Shown piece after piece: positions 9,063-15,005 of a DNA stretch of 64,000 nt (positions are counted from its first letter, which is position 1; the number at the start of each line of letters is the position of its first letter). The notes beneath the pieces are model-generated. The model saw only the letters and a program-made list of their open reading frames with translations. It had not been told where the DNA came from and did no database searches. Position numbers and translations under genes: made by a program. This DNA is from Solirubrobacter deserti. Lineage in GTDB: Bacteria; Actinomycetota; Thermoleophilia; Solirubrobacterales; Solirubrobacteraceae. The stretch lies in the NCBI RefSeq assembly GCF_027587175.1, contig NZ_JAPCID010000014.1, forward strand, positions 62,001-126,000, read 5' to 3'.

Positions 9063-10537
9063 TGGATGAGCGCCCCGCGCAGCGCGTCGATCTCCTTCTG
9101 GAGCGCGGCCTCGGAGCGGCCGATGGATTCGGCCGTCCGGTCGTAGATGCCCTTCTTGTTCGTCTCCGCGGCCTGGCGCATCGTGCCGAAGCGGGTGGCG
9201 AGCTGGTCGACGCGCTGGACGAGCCGCCGGTGTCGGGCGGCGTCCGCGGGCGGCGCCTTGATCGCCTCCAGGTCGTCGCTCGCCTGCTCGAACGTTCGCT
9301 CGAGCCGGCCCACCGCGTCGATCTGGTCGGGGACCGTGGCCGCGTCGGCGAGCGCCCGGCGCTCGGCCCGGTAGGTCAGGCCGAGCCGGTCCACGGTGTC
9401 GTCGACGGCCTCGACGTAGCGCACGTGGGCGCGCTCCTGCGTCGACGGCCCGCGATCGGAGAGCGCGAAGCCGGAGCCGGCGGCGGCCGCGGTGATGACC
9501 ACCGCGAGGGTGATCGTGATCGGCTTGCGGTAGGAGCGCCGCTCGGTCGGGCGCGGGCCGACCTGCGATGCCGAAGGCGGCCGGTCGACGAGCGTCTGGC
9601 CCGCCTGCGGCTGGATCAGCCGGCCGCCGAACGTAGTCGACGCGCTGCGCTCCTGCGGGCGCTCGCCCGTCGAGGTCCGGCGCGCGATCTCGGTCGGCGG
9701 TGGCGGGGGCAGGCGGGTTCCCGCGCCGGTCGCGGCTTCCAGCTCGTCCATCACGGCGGTCGCCGAGTCGACGCGTTGCTCCGGGTCCTTGGCCATCGCG
9801 TGGGCCAGGACGTCGTCCACCTGGCGCGGGACGTCGGGGCGGACCTCGCTCGGGCGCGGAGGCGGCTCGGAGACGTGGGCGAACAGGATCGCGGCGTCCG
9901 ACTCGCGCTCGTAGGGGACACGGCCGGTCAGGCACTCGAACAGCACGGCGCCGAACGCGTAGACGTCGCTGCGGCGCGTCGCGGGCCTGCCGTGGATCTG
10001 CTCGGGCGCGATGTAGTCGAGCGTGCCCACGAACTGGCCCGTGCGCGTGAGACCCGGCTGCCCGAGCGCCTGCGTGAGGCCGAAGTCCGCCAGGTAGGCG
10101 TGGTCGCGGCTGCCGATCAGGATGTTCTGCGGCTTGAAGTCGCGGTGGATCATCCCGGCGTCGTGCGCGGCGTCCAGCGCGTCCGCGATCGGCCGCAGGA
10201 TGCGGATGACGCGGTGCAGGTCGAGCTCCCCGCGCGTGATCAGGTCCTTCAGGCTCGGGCCCTTGATCAGCTGCATCGAGATGTACAGCTGGCCGTCGGC
10301 GTCCCCGAAGTCGTGCACGGTCACCACGTGCGGGTGATCGAGCGCGGCCTGGCTGCGCGCCTCGCGCCGGAACCGCTCCTGGAAGCGATCGTTGCGCGAG
10401 AGCTCCGGGGTGATCACCTTCAGCGCGACCCGGCGGTGCAGCGAGAGCTGGATGGCCTCATAGACCACGCCCATGCCTCCCTGGCCCAGCAGCGCTTCGA
10501 TCTGGTAGTTCCCGATCAGGGATCCCGTTTGGAGCAT
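9059..10537 (-). CDS. Membrane Ser/Thr protein kinase (PknB-like) of the T7SS locus
   Basis: 492 residues. The Hanks-type kinase domain is at ~10-270: Gly loop GQGGMGVVYEA, ATP-binding Lys in VALKVI, catalytic HRDFKPQN, DFG, and the APE box (APEQ). A Pro-rich linker (~285-335) leads to one membrane helix (TITLAVVITAAAAGSGFAL, ~345). The ~125-residue outer part is helical and Glu/Arg-rich, with no PASTA repeats. The ATG at 10537 is chosen because residues upstream in frame do not look like protein and the kinase fold starts directly. Coupled by ATGA overlap to the FHA-bearing motor gene. Likely phosphorylates T7SS components; this is inferred. Confidence 0.9.
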   Translation of the reverse strand: MLQTGSLIGNYQIEALLGQGGMGVVYEAIQLSLHRRVALKVITPELSRNDRFQERFRREARSQAALDHPHVVTVHDFGDADGQLYISMQLIKGPSLKDLITRGELDLHRVIRILRPIADALDAAHDAGMIHRDFKPQNILIGSRDHAYLADFGLTQALGQPGLTRTGQFVGTLDYIAPEQIHGRPATRRSDVYAFGAVLFECLTGRVPYERESDAAILFAHVSEPPPRPSEVRPDVPRQVDDVLAHAMAKDPEQRVDSATAVMDELEAATGAGTRLPPPPPTEIARRTSTGERPQERSASTTFGGRLIQPQAGQTLVDRPPSASQVGPRPTERRSYRKPITITLAVVITAAAAGSGFALSDRGPSTQERAHVRYVEAVDDTVDRLGLTYRAERRALADAATVPDQIDAVGRLERTFEQASDDLEAIKAPPADAARHRRLVQRVDQLATRFGTMRQAAETNKKGIYDRTAESIGRSEAALQKEIDALRGALIQ

Positions 10538-10567
10538 CGACCCTGGAAAGGGTACGTTGGAGTGACG

Positions 10568-10906
10568 ATGATCGAGCTTGTCGGCGACCCCGCAGCAATG
10601 CAGGCCCAGGCCGCGGCCTGGCGCGCCATCGCGGGGCGGATCGCCGACGCGGGCGCCCGTGGCGCGGCGGCCGTCACCGGCGCGCACTTCGAGGGTCCCG
10701 CGGCCGCGCGCGCGAAGGCCGAAGCGCGCTCCGCCGCCGCGCGCGCGACGGGCATCGCGGCCGAGCTGCGCGCGTTGGCGGGCGCGCTCTCGCGCGACGC
10801 CGAGGAGCTCGAAGCCGCCCAACGCCGCCAGCGCGCGCTGGAGGAAGCGGAGGCCGCCGAGTCGGCGGCCCGCGCCGCGGCCGCGGGGGCGGCCGGCAAG
10901 TCGTGA
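10568..10906 (+). CDS. WXG100-like helical protein (HFEGPAA motif)
   Basis: 112 residues, Ala-rich and fully helical, resembling the proteins at 1468 and 2176: VGDPAAMQAQAAAW, then HFEGPAAARAK at ~38 as the turn, then a long second helix ending in an Ala/Glu/Arg tail. The ATG at 10568 has GGAG 5 nt upstream; GTG at 10562 is in frame and possible. It diverges from the kinase gene with only 30 bp between starts, so the two promoters must overlap. Probable T7SS substrate or co-secreted partner of the hydrolase that follows 52 bp later. Confidence 0.68.
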   Translation: MIELVGDPAAMQAQAAAWRAIAGRIADAGARGAAAVTGAHFEGPAAARAKAEARSAAARATGIAAELRALAGALSRDAEELEAAQRRQRALEEAEAAESAARAAAAGAAGKS

Positions 10907-10958
10907 GCGGCGCCGCGCCCGCGCGCCTCCCGGCGCCCGCCCATCCCGCGGGACGTCG

Positions 10959-12266
10959 ATGACGCGGATCTCCATCGAACCGTCCAGCGTTCTGCGGGCG
11001 GCGTCGGCGTTGCGCGATGTCGCCGGCGAGCACCGGCGGTCCGCGTCCCGGCTCGCCTCGGACGGGCTGCCGAGCATGCCGCCGGACCTTGTCGGGCGCT
11101 ACGCGGGGCGCATCCGCGCACTCGCGGCCGACCTCGACGCGTTGGCGGGCGAGCTGGTGCGGGCGGGTTCGAACCTGGACAAGCGGGCGCGGCTCGCCGA
11201 GGCCAGCCAGGCCGGCGCGAGCACGACCACCGTCGTGCCGATCCCGATCCCGCCGCCCGAGCCACCGCTGCGCACGCCGCGCATCCCGAGCGTGAGGATG
11301 CCGCAGTCGGGCGGGCGGGCCGCGCACCTCGCCAACGCGCTCGGCGCGTCCGGCGGCGCGCCGCCCTCGCACCCGGCCGGCGCGGCGTCCCAGCAGGACG
11401 CCGCGTGCTGGCTGGCGGCGCAGTCGCGCTCGGCCGGCGCGCCCGGCGAGCTGCTCGTGATGGCGGCGCTGACCGAGTCGGGCGGCCAGAACCTGTCCTA
11501 CGGCGACCGTGACAGCGTCGGGTACTTCCAGATCCGGCCGTCGACGAACTTCGCGCCTGCGGGGTTCGGCGTCCCGCCCGAGACCAAGGTCTCCGGCGAC
11601 TGGTGGGTGCAGAACCCGGACGCGCAGGCGGCGTGGGCGCGCGACAAGATCGCCGAGACCGCGGGCGGCGAGCGCGACGCCGACCTCTCGGACCCGGTCG
11701 CACTCGGCGCGTGGGCGCAGGCGATCGAGCGCTCGGCCTACCCGGACCGCTACGCGCAGCACTACGACCAGGCGCGCGAGCTGGTCAAGCACTGCTCCGC
11801 GCAGGAGCCGAGCCGGGGCGGCGGGGACGCGCTGCGGATCGCGGCGCGCGAACTCGGCGTGCGCGAGTCGGGGGACAACACGGGCGCGCGCGTGTCCGTC
11901 TTCCAGGACGCGACCGGCGCCTACAACGCGCCGTGGTGCGCGAGCTTCGTCACGTGGGCGCTCGAGGAGTCCGGCCGCTCGATGCCCGACGGCAACTGGG
12001 CCGCGGTCGCCAGCTGGGTGGCCGCCGCGCAGGCGGGCACGGCGGGCCTGGAGCTCGTGTCCGCGGCCGAAGCGCGGCCCGGCGACCTCGTCGCCTACGA
12101 CTGGGGCTTCGGTTCCGACTTCGGCCAGGACGGCCACATCGGCATGCTCGCCACCGACGTCTCGGGCGGGACGTTCGAGGCCATCGAAGGCAACTACCAG
12201 GACGCGGTCACGCACACGTCGCGCTCCGTCGACGACGCCAACGTCGTGTTCATCCGCGTCAGTTGA
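10959..12266 (+). CDS. T7SS-tagged peptidoglycan hydrolase: helical module + lysozyme-like + CHAP
   Basis: 435 residues. Residues 1-85 are the helical module MTRISIEPSSVLRAAS...SMPP...LDKRARLAEAS, shared with the proteins at 2520 and 1-1462. A Pro-rich linker follows (VVPIPIPPPEPPL). Residues ~140-275 are a lysozyme/transglycosylase-like domain with the catalytic-type Glu in ALTESGGQN and SVGYFQI. Residues ~290-435 are a CHAP amidase/endopeptidase with Cys in APWCASFVTW, His in DGHIGML and Asn in EGNYQD. No Sec signal is visible, so export by the T7SS with the N-terminal module as tag is likely. It could open the cell wall for the secretion machine or be an antibacterial effector; I see no dedicated immunity gene. 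Confidence 0.8.
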   Translation: MTRISIEPSSVLRAASALRDVAGEHRRSASRLASDGLPSMPPDLVGRYAGRIRALAADLDALAGELVRAGSNLDKRARLAEASQAGASTTTVVPIPIPPPEPPLRTPRIPSVRMPQSGGRAAHLANALGASGGAPPSHPAGAASQQDAACWLAAQSRSAGAPGELLVMAALTESGGQNLSYGDRDSVGYFQIRPSTNFAPAGFGVPPETKVSGDWWVQNPDAQAAWARDKIAETAGGERDADLSDPVALGAWAQAIERSAYPDRYAQHYDQARELVKHCSAQEPSRGGGDALRIAARELGVRESGDNTGARVSVFQDATGAYNAPWCASFVTWALEESGRSMPDGNWAAVASWVAAAQAGTAGLELVSAAEARPGDLVAYDWGFGSDFGQDGHIGMLATDVSGGTFEAIEGNYQDAVTHTSRSVDDANVVFIRVS

Positions 12267-12934
12267 ACGTCCTCGCGCTCACGGTCGACTACGGCGCGGA
12301 GGAGCTGAGCGCGCTCGGGCGCCTGCTCGCGGCCGACGACGCGCCCGGGCTCGCCGCGCCCGAGCCGGCGCCGATGACGCCGGAGACCCGCCGCGCCGTG
12401 CACGCCGCCGCCTGGCGTGGCCTCGTCGCGCGCCGCGCGATCCTGCTGGAGCCGGGCCCGCCGGCGTCGTTCGCGCTCGCCGAGCCGCACGCCTCGCTGC
12501 TCGCGCCCTTGATCGCGCCGGAGCGGACGGTCGTGCTCGACCGCTGGGAGCCCCGCGGCGGCGAGCGCCGGGTCGCGTTCTACCTGCGCGAGAACGTCGC
12601 GGTCGAGCAGGAGGCGTTGCCCGGGCTGATCTACCGGCACACGCTGATCGCACGCGCGGCCGTGCGCGAGCGGCTGCTGGCCGCCGCCGCCATCCCGGAG
12701 GACCGTCCGCCGGCGCAGGGCCAGCCGTTGGAGACGACGCGCAAGGCGCTCACCGCATCGCGCGACGACACCTCGCCGCCGCTGCTCTACGCCGCGCTCG
12801 CGGTCGGCATGGTCGGCGAGGAGGTCTGGGTCGACGGCGGCGAGCTCGGCCTCTGGCGCGGCCGCGGACAGCGCACGGTGACGCTGCGCCCGACCACGCC
12901 GGACGAGCTGCGCGCCGCGCTCAGTCCTCGATGA
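12263..12934 (+). CDS. Possible EspG-like T7SS chaperone (copy 2)
   Basis: 223 residues from a TTG overlapping the previous stop (TTGA at 12263-12266); no better start lies nearby. N-terminal helices (YGAEELSALGRLL) are followed by a strand-rich middle (ERTVVLDRWEPRGGERRVAF) and a closing VGMVGEEVWVDGGELGLW...TVTLRPTTPDEL. The layout resembles the protein at 4078 and EspG-type ESX chaperones, though identity is low. Coupling to the secreted hydrolase suggests it handles that substrate, and the pairing mirrors the 2520-4078 run. The 3' end overlaps the convergent gene by 14 nt. Confidence 0.48.
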   Translation: MNVLALTVDYGAEELSALGRLLAADDAPGLAAPEPAPMTPETRRAVHAAAWRGLVARRAILLEPGPPASFALAEPHASLLAPLIAPERTVVLDRWEPRGGERRVAFYLRENVAVEQEALPGLIYRHTLIARAAVRERLLAAAAIPEDRPPAQGQPLETTRKALTASRDDTSPPLLYAALAVGMVGEEVWVDGGELGLWRGRGQRTVTLRPTTPDELRAALSPR

Positions 12935-13358
12935 TGATCGCCGGCGTGGGCTTCGGCTTGGGCTTGGACGTCTGCGGCCGCGGCGCGGTCGTCTGCCGGC
13001 GCGGCGCGCTGTAGACCGTCGGCACGGCCGTCACCTGCGGGGCGGCCGTCGGCTGCGGCGCCGGCGCCGACTGCGTCCGCTGGACCGTGGTGCGCCGCTT
13101 CGCCCGCGGCTTCTTCTTCTTGGGCTTCGGCTTGGGCGTCGCCGTCGGCGTGGGGGTGGCCGTCGGGGACGGCGTCGGCGTGGGCGTGCGCAGCGCGGGC
13201 ACCGCGCCGCCGACTGCGAGCGTCGGCGCGGCGGAGTCGGCGTCCGCCGCCTGGGCCGCGGGGGCGCGGTCGAGCGCGCCGCCGCCGAGGTACGCGGCCG
13301 CGAACGCGCTCACGGCGAGCGTCGCGATCACGGCGATGGCGGTGACGGTCGAGCGCAT
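12921..13358 (-). CDS. Membrane-anchored Pro/Thr/Lys-rich extracellular protein
   Basis: 145 residues. An N-terminal membrane segment (TAIAVIATLAVSAFAAAYLG) precedes an almost fully low-complexity outside region: TPTPTPSPTATPTPTATPKP, a Lys/Arg patch (KPKPKKKKPRAKRR) and Pro/Thr/Ala/Gln stretches ending IIIED. The composition suits a wall-spanning stalk. It closes the T7SS locus, converging on the gene at 12263 with a 14-nt overlap. No catalytic domain or known family is recognised; a wall-spanning accessory role is a guess from context. Confidence 0.65.
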   Translation of the reverse strand: MRSTVTAIAVIATLAVSAFAAAYLGGGALDRAPAAQAADADSAAPTLAVGGAVPALRTPTPTPSPTATPTPTATPKPKPKKKKPRAKRRTTVQRTQSAPAPQPTAAPQVTAVPTVYSAPRRQTTAPRPQTSKPKPKPTPAIIIED

Positions 13359-13431
13359 CCGAACCGAAGTATGGCTCAGTGGCGAGCAGACCTGATCGAA
13401 CGTCCGGCCAGCACGAGTCTAAGCTTGTCCG

Positions 13432-14667
13432 GTGACCTCGCCCGCCCGCAACGAGGCGGCGCTTCCCGACCTCGGCGCGCTCGGGGCCATGTCCGATGCC
13501 GTCGAGTCGGGCCTCGGCCTCCCGGAGGTCGTCCGCGCCGCGGCTCGCGCCCTCGACGCGTCGCTCGTGCTGATCGACCGCTCGAGCTCCGTGCTCGCGG
13601 TCGCGGCCCGCTCCACAGCGGACGAGCGCCAGCTGATGCGCGACGCCGAAGGGGTCCAGACGCACGAGCTGCGCGTCGGCGACGTCGTCGTCGGCCGCCT
13701 GCGCCTGCGCCCCCGCGGCGGCGGCCCGTCCGCGGCCATCCTGCGCATCGCGACCACGATGATCGCGTCCGAGGTCGAGCGCCTGCGCGCGCCCGACCGC
13801 GCGTCCGAGGCCGCGCAGTCCGCGTTCCTCACCGCGCTGCTGCAGCGCAAGGTCACCGACCGCGGGGACATCATCGCCCGCGGCTCCGAGCTGGGCGCCG
13901 ACCTCTCGGAGGGCGGCGCGGTCGTCGTCGTCCGCGCCCACCACTTCGCGCCCGCCGACGACGACTGGCGCGCCCGTGTGCTCGCCGCCGCCGAGCGCGC
14001 TGCCCGCGCCGGCGCTCCCGGCGCCCTGGCCGCGGTCCACGACGAGCACGTGGTCGTGCTGCTCCCCACGGCGGAGGACAGCGCGCTGCGCCGCGTCGCG
14101 GACGCCATCGCCCGCGAGTTGCACGCCTCCGTCCACGGCTTCACCTTCGCCGTCGGCCACTCGCGTGTCGCCCAGGACCCGGTCGACCTCTACCGCGCCG
14201 GCAACGAGGCGCTGCTCGCCGCCAACGTCGCGACCGGCAACGAGAGCGACGACGACGTCGCCATGCTCGCCTTCGAGGACACCGGCGCCTACCGCCTCCT
14301 GCTGCCCGCCATGAGCGAGGACCCCGCCGAGCTCCAGCGCTTCTACGAGGAGACCGTCGCCCCGCTCGTCGCCTACGACGACCAGTACGAGACCGACCTG
14401 GTCCAGACGCTCGAGACGTTCCTGGACGCCGACGGCAACGTGGCCGGCACGGCCGCGCGGCTGTTCACGCACCGGCACACGGTCCGGTACCGGCTCGAGC
14501 GGGTGAAGGACCTGAGCGGGTTGGACGTCGCCTCGACCGACGGTCGCGAGAAGCTTGGGCTGGGACTGAAGGCGATGCGCGTGCTGGGCATCGCGGCGCC
14601 GCGCGGACCGGCGACGGAGGCCGGGACCGCGGGTGGGCGGGTCCGGCGCGAAGCGAAGGACCGCTAG
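13432..14667 (+). CDS. PucR/CdaR-family transcriptional regulator
   Basis: 411-residue cytoplasmic regulator. N-terminal ~110 residues look like a GAF/sensor-type fold. The middle (~130-290) is the degenerate GGDEF-like domain of the CdaR/PucR group (LLAANVATGN, MLAFEDTGAYRLLLP). The C-terminal PucR helix-turn-helix spans ~325-385: LVQTLETFLDADGNVAGTAA, then LFTHRHTVRYRLERVKDLSG, the family hallmark. GTG at 13432 is the start. Ligand and targets cannot be read from context: neighbours are a T7SS-end membrane protein and, across a 338-bp gap, a convergent glycosidase gene. Confidence 0.9.
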   Translation: MTSPARNEAALPDLGALGAMSDAVESGLGLPEVVRAAARALDASLVLIDRSSSVLAVAARSTADERQLMRDAEGVQTHELRVGDVVVGRLRLRPRGGGPSAAILRIATTMIASEVERLRAPDRASEAAQSAFLTALLQRKVTDRGDIIARGSELGADLSEGGAVVVVRAHHFAPADDDWRARVLAAAERAARAGAPGALAAVHDEHVVVLLPTAEDSALRRVADAIARELHASVHGFTFAVGHSRVAQDPVDLYRAGNEALLAANVATGNESDDDVAMLAFEDTGAYRLLLPAMSEDPAELQRFYEETVAPLVAYDDQYETDLVQTLETFLDADGNVAGTAARLFTHRHTVRYRLERVKDLSGLDVASTDGREKLGLGLKAMRVLGIAAPRGPATEAGTAGGRVRREAKDR

Positions 14668-15005
14668 ACGCCCCGTGGCGCTTAGCTAGTAGCGCGCGAG
14701 GGGCGAGCCGTGTTCAACGGCGGCCACCGAGGGGGGCAGGGAGTGGCGGAGATCACGTGTGGTCGCTTCCTCCTGGTCCGGGCCCGAAACGATCACACTC
14801 GGGTTCGACCGCGCTTCGGACAAAGGGGGTGATGTACAAACGGGTCCTGAGAGGCGACGTTTGTACATCACCCCCCGCAGACCGGTGTTCGTTTCCACGA
14901 GATCCGCACACGGCGGGCGGAGATGGGGCGCCCCTCGATGAGCCGTTCTGCTGTTCGTCACGAGACCGCTGCCGGCGCCCGGCGGGAGCACCCAGCGGCT
15001 CGCCT
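14668..15005. other. 338-bp gene-free interval with a strong inverted repeat
   Basis: Lies between two convergent genes (PucR regulator and glycosidase), so it must hold termination signals for both and no promoter is required. Its main feature is the perfect inverted repeat at 14825-14875, listed separately. Elsewhere I find no convincing gene, no U-tract terminator and no tRNA. Base composition is slightly less GC-rich than the neighbouring genes. Confidence 0.6.
14825..14875. repeat. Perfect 18-bp inverted repeat with 15-nt loop (REP-like palindromic element or hairpin)
   Basis: Left arm GGGGGTGATGTACAAACG at 14825-14842 is perfectly complementary to the right arm at 14858-14875; the loop is 14843-14857. 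As RNA either strand would form a very stable hairpin, but no T-run follows, so it is not a classical intrinsic terminator. The arm core (GATGTACAAACG) is AT-richer than local DNA. This size and intergenic position between convergent genes fit a bidirectional terminator or a dispersed palindromic repeat. No second copy is in this window. Confidence 0.8.

Noticed and set aside
9060-10567. Plus-strand open frame running into the WXG100-like gene at 10568
   Set aside because: It is antisense to the kinase gene, which has intact HRD, DFG and APE motifs; only the last 112 codons are real.
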